This document shows, piece by piece, positions 41,401-50,843 of a stretch of DNA of 64,000 nucleotides; position 1 is the stretch's first letter, and each line of letters begins with the position of its first letter. The notes below the pieces were generated by a model. It was not told the DNA's origin. It did not search any database and saw only the letters and a list, made by a program, of their open reading frames with translations. A program made the position numbers and the translations under genes. Origin of the DNA: Kaistia granuli DSM 23481 (lineage in GTDB: Bacteria > Pseudomonadota > Alphaproteobacteria > Rhizobiales > Kaistiaceae); NCBI RefSeq assembly GCF_000380505.1, contig NZ_AQYH01000008.1, positions 496,001-560,000 on the forward strand, in the 5' to 3' direction.

Positions 41401-44400
41401 CGGAAAGCACAGATCAGAAAAGCCGGCCCCCCACGCAACAGAAAACGAAGCGCGCCACCCCACCAACAGCAGCCCTCAGGAAGGACGGCCCAACCGCCCA
41501 GGCAGTCGCCCTGCGCAACAGAACAGCCCGCAGAATCCAGCCGCCCAGAAGGAACAGGGAAACGGCAGAACACAGAAAGCAGGACCGCAAAGCCAACCCC
41601 CAAACAAACCCCGGCGACAGCGCCGGAAGCGCGCTCAACGCCAAACCCAGAACAAGCCCCCAGCCAGGCCAAACGGCAACCACCGCCCAAACAACGCGCC
41701 CAAACGCCACGCCCATCACCTCCAGAAGGACCGGCAAATAGACGTCCACAACCCGCGCGCACCCGCCAACGACGAGAACAACGACCGGGCTCCCGCAGAA
41801 GACGCACCCACAGAGACGCACAACAAGGAAGGCCACACCGCCCCACAGCAGAAACAAACACCGAACGGACGCGCACGCCCCAAAAGCAACCCCCACCACG
41901 ACAACCAGCCGAACCACAGCTACCGGAAAAAGAAACCCGGCAAGCAAAAGCAAAGCCCGCAGCCCCACGGAGGCCACCCCAACAAAAGCCCCCCCCACCA
42001 GAACCAAGAAAAGCCCGACCCCCACCGCCCAAATAGAAACAACCGACCCGCCGAACACGAGGCCGCACGCCGCGGCAGCGACAAACTGCCGACCCCGGAC
42101 CAGCACACCCAGAAGCCGAAAACGGACCGCACACCAGCCCACCCGCTCACCACGCACAACAACGCCACGCAGACGCCCGACAACAGCAAGCCCGGAAGCC
42201 CCCAGACCGACGGCGACCACGAACCACCCCTCCACGCCCCGCAACAGCCCCCCGAGAAAAAGAACGCGACCTCCGAACCAACCGCCCAAACCCTGGGCGA
42301 CCAGACAAGAAACCCCGACAACGCCCAGCCCACCAACCACCGAAGCGACGGCAAGCCCGAAGCCCACGTCGACCCACGCGCGCTCCAGCGCACCGACACC
42401 GCCATCAAGCACCTCCACCTCAGCCCCGCGGAGCGGGACGTCGGCCACAACGCACGCGCGCAACACAAGCACCGCGGACACACCGAGCAGCCGACCGCCC
42501 TAGTCAACAAGAACCGACGCCCCGCGGCCACCCACAGAGCCCGCCCACACCACCCGGCATCCGCCGACAGCGCCCATCACAGCCACGACGACCCGCAGCC
42601 CCCAATCGGCCACAAGAACCAGGACGCCGAGGAGCCGGAGCAAAGCATCGGACCAGGCAGACCGCCAGCGCCAGAAAAACGAATCCGAAAGGACCGAGAT
42701 CTCGCCGCCGCGGACCACGACACCGCACGCCGCCACCAGATCCAGGGGGGCCGATGTAACGCCGCGGAACCACGCAACGGAAAGGGCACAGCACATCGCG
42801 CCTAGGCCAAAGCGGACCCGAACAACGAAAAACAATCAGGCGTGACCGGTACCGGAACCGGGCCGAGCTGCCACAAAGGAGGCGGCACAAGACCCTCAAG
42901 GAGCACCACCCAAAAGGCCAACATCCACATCAGCACCCTCGACAAAACGCACCCGAAAAGACCCACGGACAGACACGCGCCGGCCCGCCCCAAGGAGCCC
43001 GAGCAAAAGCCCCGCGAAACGCACCGCCAACCCCACGGCAACCAAGAACGACGCCAACGAGAGACGAACAACCCTGGAAAGGACCCCCGAACCCCGAAAA
43101 CCAGAGCCTGCAAAAAAACAAGAACAACGAGAAAACCAAAACCCGCAACCACCCAAACCGGCAGAACAACAACGACAGCCAACAAGCCCACAGCCAAACA
43201 ATGAAAGCAAAACCAAAGAAGCCAAAGCGCGAACAAACGCCGGCGCAGACCGCGGCCCTCCAGAAGAAGCGCGAAGAAACCAAAATGAACGAAGACAAGC
43301 GGCAACAGGCGCGCCAACCCAAGAACAAGCCCCCCCCCGGAAAGACCCACGACGACAGCCACGGCATCCACAAGGAGCACAACGAACGGCTGCAGGATTA
43401 AAACAACACGCCAAACCGCGACCCAACCCCCACCACCGCCGCTAAAGCGCGCGAACAATACCACACCACCAGCAACCAAACGAAAAAACCGAGCAAAGAC
43501 CAACTCCACACAAACGAACCGGCGCCCCGCCCCGACCAGACGCGCCAGGAAAAGAACAAGAAACACAACCCACGGCCCAACAGGGACCAAAGCCAACCAA
43601 ATCCCAAAGCCGACAAGCACAACAAACGGGCCACACACCCCCAACAAGAGCCAGAAACCCAGCCCCGCCCGGAACACAAACAACCACAGCCGACGCCAAC
43701 GCCCCCAAAAACGGAACGCAACCGGCCGAAATGAGAAAACCCCCCGACCCACCCCTGGCCCCAGGAAGCGACTGCCAACCGCAACACCCCCGCATCACGA
43801 ACGCAGGAGGGCAACGGCTGAACAATGGAAAACAACCGAGCCCAATACGCGCCGAGACCCCCCGACACGACGCGGCCAAAAGACCGCGAGACGAGCGACG
43901 GCAACCACCAACCCAGGCGACCCGCGCAGAAAAAAAGAGAGAGCAAAAGGACACACAAGAACCACCCCGGAAAAAGCGGACAAACAGCAGCGCGACAAAC
44001 ACCACAACATCAACACGAACCAGGCCAACCCCAAATCAAACAGCAAAAAAGGCGAAAGGCAGCCCGCCGCCCGCGCCAACACCACTCCCCCCCCGCCAAA
44101 ACAGAAACACCCCAAGACGGCCCTAGAAGCAGACATAAAGCCCGCACCAACAAACAACGCCCCGGCCTCGAAGGCGCCGGGCAAGCCAGAGCGGAGGGTC
44201 AAAAAAAGCAAGCGCGGCAAACCCCGCAAAACCCGAACCACCGCCCATCCATCCGCCCGCGAAGGCGCCCACCGAACCACAAACCACCTCACAGAGAACG
44301 ACCACGCAGACCCAAACAAACCCGCGCGCCAGGCGCAACAACACCCCCAACGACACCGCGCGGGACACGGCCCGCCACGGGAACAGCGCCCCCGACCGGA

Positions 44401-46300
44401 GGAAGAAACAGACCAGCAACCAGGGCACGAGCACCGGCACCTGAAAAACGCAGCATCCCAGACCCAGCCCCAGAAACCAGAGCAACACACTGAAGAACAC
44501 GCCGACACCACCCCAAAAACCAAAACCCAGGGCGAACGAAAGAGGCCCCACCAGACACAACAGCACAAGAACACCGCGGCGGCCATCAACAACACACCCC
44601 CCCCAACCAACCCGAGGCGCCCCAAGACCCTCGCCGACGACGAGAACACCAAGCGCACCATCAACGACATCACCAACGCCGTGCACGACAACACCGCGCC
44701 GAACCGAATCCCGCTCAACCCCACCGCAACCCGGACCGCCGAGACCCCCCTGAACCCGGCCGACAAAACGCCAGAAGACGCACCAAAAACGCGAAACCAC
44801 ACCAAGAAGAAGACGCCCCCCCAACAACACAAAACCGAGAACGCCAAAGAACGAGGAACGTAGCAACACTGCGCCAGCGAAAGAACGAATGAACAACCGC
44901 CGAGACCGGCAGCCGACCACACAGCCACGCACCCGCACCGAACAGCAAGCCCCAGCAGACCAAGAAGCGCAGCCAACAACCAAATCCCAAACCGAGCAAC
45001 CCCGAGCAAACGTCGGCCGAAACCCCGGCAACACCCCAACACACTCCAACCACAACAAGCCAGACCCAAAGCGAGAAGAAAAAACACACGCCGCTGCACC
45101 CCCAAAAACCAACAGCAAAGCGACGAGAGCGAACAACCGCCAAGGCCACGAACAACACCAAGAGCGGCAACGAATACCACGAGCACAAATCCGGAAAGGT
45201 CGACAACGAACAGAGCAACACCGGCACCCGAATCCGCACCGCCCCCAAAACGCCCGAAGTACACGACGAGAACCGCAACGCCAAGCCCAACCAGGACAAC
45301 AAGCCAAACGCCGGAACGCCCGGCAAAAACAACCAGCTCAACCACACGCCGCAACACCACAACAAACCGAACCCGCGCACGCGAGCCGAACACCAAACAG
45401 ACACGCGATAGAGAAAGCACCCTCACAAAGAACACCCCCCCGACAGCCGCCCACCCCAGAGCGCACAGAGCCGCGACCGCCCCTAGCACCCACACAAAAC
45501 AACACCCGCCAAAGAGCGCCGGCACCCCGAAGCAACCCAGAGCAGCACCAACAACGAACCCGAGAGCGCAAAAAACAACCCCCTCCCCAAAGCAAACAAG
45601 GGACAACGACCAACCGACAACCCAAAAACCAACAAGACACGGACCCACGAAAAACGCGAGGACCACCGCGCGGCTGAGCCGACACAGATCCCAAAGCCCA
45701 GCACGATCGGCCCCGGCACGGACACGCCACACGGAAACATCCTCCGAACACCAAAAGCAACAAACGAGCGAAAGACCAACCGCGCCACAACGCGAAAGCC
45801 CGCCCTACCCAGGCCAAACAAGGCCACGGCGCCAAACCAACAAACAAGCAACGCCGCCCCACGCCCCCCCCCAGCACCGGACAAGCACCCACAGACACGA
45901 CCGCAGACCACCACGCCAAGCCCCAAAACAAGAGGCAAGACAGCGACAAACACCAGCCCAACCCCCAGAAGATCCAAGCCCATCGCAAAACCAAAACAAA
46001 AGCCACGGAGGCGAACCCGGCAGACGCACCACGCAAATAGCAACACAGGCGCCACCCACCGCCGCCAACCGGCCTACCACAGTCCCACGACTACCGACAG
46101 ACGCCCGCAGAACAAGCACCCGCACGAGAACCAAAACACAGACGACAAAGACCACAAAAAAAAGACCCGCCCAGGCCGCCACAAGATCGAGCGCACGAAC
46201 ACCAACCGAACAAAAATGCCGAGAAAAAACAACAAAAATGAATAGACCAAAAAGGCGCCGCAGAGCACACCGCAAAAAGCACAGATAACATAGAAAAAGT
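29143..46300. other. 17-kb T-depleted, A/C-rich (minus strand G/T-rich) anomalous tract
   Basis: From about 29143 to 46300 the + strand nearly lacks T. Five 60-base rows counted by hand (from 29221, 29581, 33541, 37141 and 40381) total A 121, C 114, G 56, T 9, about 40, 38, 19 and 3 percent. A flanking row (28681) has 15 percent T. The asymmetry has the same sign throughout, with local T between 0 and about 8 percent. All six frames are nearly free of stops, giving overlapping ORFs up to 1119 codons on + and 750 on -. Their products are Pro/Thr/Arg/Gln-rich on + and Gly/Val/Leu/Trp/Cys-rich on -, with no recognisable domain. I support no gene here except the tail of DUF2177. No tandem repeat or CRISPR structure was seen. 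Both borders are sharp to within tens of bases. Confidence 0.9.
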
Positions 46301-46344
46301 TGGTAGCGGAGGAGGGACTTGAACCCCCGACACGCGGATTATGA
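46301..46344 (-). tRNA. 3' fragment of tRNA-Met(CAT), attachment-site relic
   Basis: Read on the minus strand, this 44-nt stretch is the 3' part of a tRNA: the anticodon CAT in its loop, the 3' anticodon stem TCCGC, a T arm GGGGGTTCAAGTCCCTC, acceptor strand CTCCGCT, discriminator A and encoded CCA. The sequence continuing to the right does not fold as the 5' half. A 3' tRNA fragment of this size is the usual scar left when an integrative element inserts into a tRNA gene. The intact copy should lie at the far right end of the element, beyond the window. The anomalous tract starts immediately past the CCA end. The 122 bases to the right (46345-46466) hold no gene I can see. Confidence 0.8.
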
Positions 46345-46466
46345 TATCTCTGCTGTCGATTTAACAACAATCACCTAACTAAAGGCGCCTTGTCTAGAAT
46401 AGCATTCAGGGCGGCCCTTCTGAGGCCTCATTGTCTAGCCCGTGCTTACACTCGAATGCAGCGCTA

Positions 46467-47477
46467 CTAGATTACACCAACGGCCTGCCACGCCCCCTTT
46501 AAGTGCTGTTCGACGTGGCGAGCAGACGGAAACAGACGCCGGGCCTCGTCCAAGGTTATGCTCGCAAACTCTTTGAATGTAGTTAGAGGATGAATTTCCG
46601 TTCCCGTCATCGCCCCATACCACACCCTGCCATAGCTTTCCCATGAATACCCTCCGAGCGCCTGCGCTGCGAGAAAGAAGGCGTGATTGGATATACCGCT
46701 ATTATCGTGAGGCCAACCATCAGGATTGTAGTCTCTATAATGCATTGCTTGCTTAGAGAGAGACGAAATTGCCATCGGATCCTTGAGACTCCTAAGACAA
46801 AGCCAGTTGTTTTGGATTGCTACCGTGCCCATCATGTCACTACCGATCACCCAGTCGGCTGTCTCAGCGGTCCAGCGGCGCTTCCATTGCCGCGCCATGG
46901 AGCCAAAGATGTCGGAGATGCTTTCGTTCAGGGCGCCCGCTTCACCCTCGTATTTGAGCTTGGCGGTATACTGCGTAAGGCCGTGTGCGAGTTCATGACC
47001 AACAAAATCGTCAGCATTTGTCATCCCTTTGAAGATCAGCCCGTCTCCATCGCCAAATGCAGTTTGTGAGCCATTCCAAAACGCGTTTGGATAACTTCGA
47101 CTGTAATGCACCGACGAGATAACTGTGAACCCAGCATCATCGAGGGAATTTCTGGCAAAGATCTTATCCATAAAGACTATGAAATTTCGCGTATAAGAAA
47201 GCGCTTCAAATGCAGTCGGGTCGGTGCAATTCTCCGGTGTTGGAATAATTTTTCCCGGCACTGACTCGGTGTTATGACAATCGAATACGAAAACGTCTGG
47301 TTGCGTGGAAAGAGATCGCTCTGGAGGTGGCAGCGTACGGTATGCCTCACGTAGCCCTTGCCATCGATCTACAAACGCGAGCGCAGAGCGAAAGGCTTGC
47401 TGACTGTGAGAAGGAACGCGGGGATCCTCGCACAGCCAACTAAGCACTGACGGGGATACCCCCTGACAAATACACAT
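46467..47477 (-). CDS. M4 family metalloprotease, protealysin-like
   Basis: Thermolysin-family zinc protease of 336 aa. It has the zinc motif GHELAHGLTQY, the GALNESISDIFG motif with the third zinc ligand Glu, and a later DNSGISNHAFF region. The catalytic domain starts near SYTRNFIVFMDKIFARNSLD and VHYSRSYPNAFWNG, standard for M4. There is no signal peptide and no long FTP/PepSY propeptide. Instead a short N-terminal segment begins MCICQGVSP, like the Cys-containing short prosequence of protealysin-type enzymes, which fold in the cytoplasm. It lies 18 bases downstream of a gene for a His/Cys-dyad protein and is probably cotranscribed with it. Confidence 0.9.
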   Translation of the reverse strand: MCICQGVSPSVLSWLCEDPRVPSHSQQAFRSALAFVDRWQGLREAYRTLPPPERSLSTQPDVFVFDCHNTESVPGKIIPTPENCTDPTAFEALSYTRNFIVFMDKIFARNSLDDAGFTVISSVHYSRSYPNAFWNGSQTAFGDGDGLIFKGMTNADDFVGHELAHGLTQYTAKLKYEGEAGALNESISDIFGSMARQWKRRWTAETADWVIGSDMMGTVAIQNNWLCLRSLKDPMAISSLSKQAMHYRDYNPDGWPHDNSGISNHAFFLAAQALGGYSWESYGRVWYGAMTGTEIHPLTTFKEFASITLDEARRLFPSARHVEQHLKGAWQAVGVI

Positions 47478-47495
47478 GAATGAGAGTTTCCTGTG

Positions 47496-48419
47496 TCAGA
47501 GCATCTCGTACAGCTTGCTCAACTGACCTTTCAGGTAATAACCCGTCTTACTGCCCCTCTCGATTGCCAGGCGATCATTGTATACGTCGAATGTGGCGGT
47601 TGTTCCACCCTTGAACGTCAGTGTAATTGTTGCCGTGATGAAGCCCATCACTTCAACATCCATTTCCATTGCGCCGGGTAAAAACAGCGCCTTCGCGACG
47701 ATTGCAGCCGCACCGTCAGTCGCGCTTTTAACAGCCGACCTCACATTCTTGAAGTCTACTCGCTCAATCACGAGTTTAGTAACTTGGTCCGGCTCCATGT
47801 CCATGCCAGCGACCTCGATTTGCGCTACGGCCCCGGGAATGAAGTGTGGGGTCGGAGCCTGGATTGGAGCCGGCCTATTGGCCGGAGTCGCAACCTGCCA
47901 CACGGAGTTGGCCTCAAACCAAATCTGTTGGCTGTTCACGTACGTGAAGCCGGTGCGCGCGCGCACTGCCCGGCCACATCTTACAGCCACGTCGAACAGA
48001 AAATCAGCACCGTCCTGACCCGCGCCCGTGTGACAAGACCAGATGGAGATGAGTGTGATCGGCGTCGGCCTGATTCGATCAAGCTGAGGCCCCCATGAAT
48101 ATTCATTGTATAAACTCATAAACTTCTCGACATCGTAGGGGCCAGTTTGACCCATGCCAGTCTCGAGGAGCCCCTCGTTGCCGTGGCCGCCGATATTCAT
48201 CCCACCGGCGGACGTTGTTTGGGGGCTGCCTGCGGATGCAGCGAAAGGCACCATGGAGACGCCAACGTCGACGGCCTGCGAGGTTGTCCCATGCCGCATG
48301 CAGTTCCAGAAGAGTGCGGCCATCTGGTTGTTGGCGCCACTGTCTTGCCCGTTAGAGACCGTGTTTTTCTCTCCGACGCCTGCTTCTGTGGCGAAATCTT
48401 GCAACTTAAGCCTTAGCAT
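47496..48419 (-). CDS. Putative clan CD-like (caspase/DUF4347-type) His-Cys protein
   Basis: Protein of 307 aa from the ATG at 48419, chosen for AGGTGGGG eight bases upstream; the open frame extends 21 codons further. I do not recognise a named family. A central segment has the layout of caspase-fold peptidases: a candidate catalytic His in NIGGHGNEGLL, then about 45 residues later a hydrophobic strand and the candidate Cys in LISIWSCHTGAGQDGADFLFDVA, followed by RAVRARTGF. DUF4347 and CHAT-like proteins show the same HG...C(x)TGxG arrangement. A C-terminal domain of about 100 residues is beta-rich. It has no signal peptide and is coupled to a downstream M4 protease gene. Peptidase activity is inferred. 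Confidence 0.65.
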   Translation of the reverse strand: MLRLKLQDFATEAGVGEKNTVSNGQDSGANNQMAALFWNCMRHGTTSQAVDVGVSMVPFAASAGSPQTTSAGGMNIGGHGNEGLLETGMGQTGPYDVEKFMSLYNEYSWGPQLDRIRPTPITLISIWSCHTGAGQDGADFLFDVAVRCGRAVRARTGFTYVNSQQIWFEANSVWQVATPANRPAPIQAPTPHFIPGAVAQIEVAGMDMEPDQVTKLVIERVDFKNVRSAVKSATDGAAAIVAKALFLPGAMEMDVEVMGFITATITLTFKGGTTATFDVYNDRLAIERGSKTGYYLKGQLSKLYEML

Positions 48420-48728
48420 TTCGACACCCCACCTATTGATTGCCACCCAGATTACAAAACAGCCGAGTTGACGCAGCGTCAACTAAATATTGAACGGATA
48501 TCGCATCTACGATCATTTGGCAATCTGGGATGAACTAACCCCTCTCGGTAAAATAGGGACGTCGTCGTCTTGCGACGACACACTAAATCAGGATTGAGAG
48601 CGCGAACCTTCCTGCGCAAACCTATGCTTTTGTCGTGACCGTGCACGGCCCTGCCCATGCCCAGCAATCGACCCGCAAGGGGGCGACCTCGGTCAATGAA
48701 ATCAAGCAGTTCGCGGTATAGTCTGCAA

Positions 48729-48799
48729 AATCTGGTGTCGCATCGTTCCGCTGTGTTCTCATGGCTGCACCATAAGAGCGGAACGGTCGGCACCAGATT
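48729..48799. repeat. Long imperfect inverted repeat
   Basis: Left arm from 48729 (AATCTGGTGTCG...CGTTCCGCT, to 48752) pairs with the right arm 48777-48799 (AGCGGAACG...CACCAGATT), about 23 bp with a bulge and a few mismatches around a 24-base loop. It lies in the 48420-48864 spacer between the protease pair and small phage genes, where I support no protein gene. It could be a structured RNA, an element end or a terminator remnant. Confidence 0.5.
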
Positions 48800-48864
48800 C
48801 GTAGGCTCTCCGAGCCATTGATTTTGTTGAACAACGTTCCCTACCGGGCGGATGGGAGCGATTT

Positions 48865-48898
48865 AGAGGCGGCTCTGGGAGGGCCGCCTCTTTCGTTT
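48865..48898. terminator. Intrinsic terminator-like hairpin
   Basis: AGAGGCGGC and GCCGCCTCT form a perfect 9-bp stem, followed on + by TTTCGTTT. It lies just past the stop codon of the leftward gene at 48901. The better T run serves rightward transcription, so it may act in both directions. Confidence 0.65.
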
Positions 48899-48900
48899 AT

Positions 48901-49176
48901 CTAGAGCGCCAACGCCTTGATCGCGGCCTCAAGTTCCCATCGCGCACCGCGGACCCAGACACCGGCCGGCTGATGCGATTCGACAGCCTGGAGAAACGTC
49001 TTCGGAAGGCTCTTCCGGATCTCCCCCTGAAGCGCGTCGGCCGCCCTGCCGGCCACGAACACGCAATAGGACGACCAGCCTCGGACTTCGAGATCCAACT
49101 GGCGCGACTTCCAGTCCTCTTCTTCGGCGACAACGCCCTTACCTTCGACAAACGTGCGGCGGGTGATTTCGGGCAT
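48901..49176 (-). CDS. Hypothetical phage-associated protein, 91 aa
   Basis: Small soluble protein beginning MPEITRRTFVEGKGVVAEEEDW, from an ATG with an AGGAG ribosome site. A longer frame upstream lacks such a site. It contains VRGWSSYCVFVAGRAADALQ and ends WELEAAIKALAL. I recognise no family. It lies 25 bases downstream of a small membrane-protein gene in the same direction, at the left edge of the phage gene block, with a terminator hairpin directly after it. Confidence 0.6.
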   Translation of the reverse strand: MPEITRRTFVEGKGVVAEEEDWKSRQLDLEVRGWSSYCVFVAGRAADALQGEIRKSLPKTFLQAVESHQPAGVWVRGARWELEAAIKALAL

Positions 49177-49201
49177 GGGGTCTCCTGAGGTTGCCCGCTT
49201 C

Positions 49202-49381
49202 CTATCCGATTCCCGACACCTGATGAGACTGACCAATCGCCCCAGGCGCCACCGGCGCCGGCAGCGGCCCGGCCGCAATGAACAGCCGGAGGATCAACCA
49301 CCAGAGCAAGATGCTCATGACGATGATGGTGGCGAAAACGAGGGCTCGCAGGACCGCCCTTTGCCAGACGTCGCTAACCAT
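49202..49381 (-). CDS. Small single-pass membrane protein, 59 aa
   Basis: From the ATG at 49381 (MVSDVWQRAVLRALVFA) the protein has one strong transmembrane helix, about residues 13-35, followed by a short Pro/Ala/Gly-rich tail. A GGAGGGCCGGGGGG stretch precedes the ATG. An upstream in-frame ATG at 49429 would add a Gly-rich N terminus. No family is recognised. It lies just upstream of the 91-aa gene and diverges from a rightward pair of small genes. Confidence 0.5.
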   Translation of the reverse strand: MVSDVWQRAVLRALVFATIIVMSILLWWLILRLFIAAGPLPAPVAPGAIGQSHQVSGIG

Positions 49382-49508
49382 CCCCCCCGGCCCTCCCAAG
49401 ACGCCCGCACCAAAGCCTATCGGGGACATAGGGACGCTTCAACCGGAGGCCGATTGACTCTCGCACCAGTGAGAACAAAATAGGAACATAAGCCTACAGG
49501 AGGGCGCG

Positions 49509-49694
49509 ATGGGCCAAGCCGCAAAGACCGTACATGACGAACAACGCACCCTCGACGAACGGGTGGACAGCCTGCTCGCCGCCCATAATGGCGACGCGCT
49601 CGCCGTCATCGAGACGTTGCTGATGGCTGCCGACAGTCGGGCGGAGCGGATGTCTTATGGCTTCGTTCGGGGCCGCCTGCCGGATCAGCAATGA
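49509..49694 (+). CDS. Hypothetical small phage protein, 61 aa
   Basis: Helical, acidic protein MGQAAKTVHDEQRTLDERVDSL and following, with a strong AGGAGGGCGCG ribosome site. Its stop overlaps the next start (ATGA), so the two are translationally coupled. No family is recognised. The position among small phage genes suggests an early or accessory function. Confidence 0.65.
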   Translation: MGQAAKTVHDEQRTLDERVDSLLAAHNGDALAVIETLLMAADSRAERMSYGFVRGRLPDQQ

Positions 49695-49996
49695 GCAGCG
49701 ACGACACGGGCCGCCCGCTCTCGCCATGGGCGATCTGCGCCAGGCTGCAAGAGAAGGTGAGCCAGCAGAAGGGCGCGCGGATCTCATACGATACCGCCGA
49801 CCTCCTCCTGCGGGCGTTGCGCGCCTATATCGCCAATCCCAACCGCGATCGGATCGCCGCCATCATGTGCATGCGGCACAACGTCAAGCGCGAACCGTGC
49901 CGGCCGCTCTGCCGGCGATGCCAGGAGACAGCATGGGAGCTGAAGTGCCTGATGCGGGGCGAGGAGAAGGTCTTCAGCGACGAATGGGAGCGATGA
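49691..49996 (+). CDS. Hypothetical Cys-rich phage protein, 101 aa
   Basis: Second gene of a coupled pair. The N-terminal half is helical (SPWAICARLQEKVSQQ). The C-terminal half carries five cysteines, including CRPLCRRC, which could bind zinc. No family is recognised. It is rightward, opposite to the late tail genes. Confidence 0.65.
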   Translation: MSSDDTGRPLSPWAICARLQEKVSQQKGARISYDTADLLLRALRAYIANPNRDRIAAIMCMRHNVKREPCRPLCRRCQETAWELKCLMRGEEKVFSDEWER

Positions 49997-50084
49997 CGCT
50001 CACCCAAACCGCCTCACCACCGTGTTGCCTTCCAGGCCGCAACCGGAGGATGATCTTACTCCGATCCTCACTCAAGGTGGAATC

Positions 50085-50735
50085 ATGCGGCCCGCCGTTC
50101 TGATCGTAGCGATGCTCATCGCCCTCCCCGCTTTCGCGACCGAGGTCCACGTCATTGACGGCGACACCCTGCGCGTCGACGGGGCCACGATCCGGATCTA
50201 CGGCATCGACGCTCCCGAGGCCGGCCAAAGCTGCAGGAAGCCAGGCGGCGGCACATGGCAGTGCGGCCAAGCGGCAATCCGCGCGCTCGAGGGTGCCGTG
50301 GCCGAGGCTGACGTCAGCTGCGACGACCGTGGAACCGATGTCTATGGCCGCACACTCGGCGTGTGCAAAGCAGCCGGTCTCGACCTCGGCCGACTGATGG
50401 TCAAGGAAGGTCTCGCCTGGGCTTTCCGCAAATACTCCGAGGACTACGTCGATGCCGAGGACGAGGCGCGCGCCGCTGGCGTCGGCGTCTGGGAGCAGGA
50501 GAGTCAGACACCTTGGGACTATCGCGCGCAGCGATGGGATGTCGCCAAGCAGCAGGCACCCGAGGGATGCCCGATCAAGGGCAACATCAACCGCAAGGGC
50601 GAGCACATCTATCACGCACCCTGGTCGCCCTGGTATGCGAAGACCAAGGTCAGCGTCGAGCAGGGCGAGCGGTGGTTTTGTGATGAGGGCGAGGCTGTTG
50701 CCGCTGGATGGCGCGCGCCATTCTGGGGGCGGTAG
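50085..50735 (+). CDS. Secreted thermonuclease family (SNase-like) protein
   Basis: Nuclease of 216 aa. The N-terminal signal peptide MRPAVLIVAMLIALPAFA leads straight into the staphylococcal-nuclease fold. VIDGDTLRVDG and IRIYGIDAPEAGQSC carry the calcium-binding Asp residues. DDRGTDVYGRTLGVC carries the catalytic Arg, and EGLAWAFRKYS completes the domain near residue 125. The C-terminal third has SPWYAKTKV, often seen in bacterial SNase-like proteins. I use the ATG at 50085, which has AAGGTGG upstream and places the signal peptide at the N terminus. In this setting it may be a phage-carried cargo gene. Confidence 0.88.
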   Translation: MRPAVLIVAMLIALPAFATEVHVIDGDTLRVDGATIRIYGIDAPEAGQSCRKPGGGTWQCGQAAIRALEGAVAEADVSCDDRGTDVYGRTLGVCKAAGLDLGRLMVKEGLAWAFRKYSEDYVDAEDEARAAGVGVWEQESQTPWDYRAQRWDVAKQQAPEGCPIKGNINRKGEHIYHAPWSPWYAKTKVSVEQGERWFCDEGEAVAAGWRAPFWGR

Positions 50736-50843
50736 CCGCAGCAAGTGGCTGAAGCACCCCAGCCTGCGGGCTATAGGCACTTCAGACTCATATTCGATCT
50801 TCTTCTGCTGCGGCCGAGTGCCGGCCAGAATGCCCCTAGCTAG

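Noticed and set aside
43201-43401. 66-codon Lys-rich + frame with ATG and TAA inside the tract
   Set aside because: Lys and Pro codons are expected from A/C-rich DNA, and there is no ribosome site or family support.
29143-46300. Simple cytosine or adenine deaminase editing as the cause of the tract
   Set aside because: Deamination gives transitions only, whereas the DUF2177 comparison appears to need transversions such as A to C. No deaminase, reverse transcriptase or error-prone polymerase gene is visible in the window, though one could lie outside it.
29143-46300. Diversity-generating retroelement
   Set aside because: Adenine-directed change on one strand is reminiscent of it, but no reverse transcriptase, template repeat or variable repeat is visible, and 17 kb is far beyond a variable region.
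46345-46400. Degenerate 5' half completing the tRNA-Met gene
   Set aside because: A few bases resemble the D-arm side, but no acceptor or D stem can be formed, so it is treated as element sequence beyond the attachment scar.
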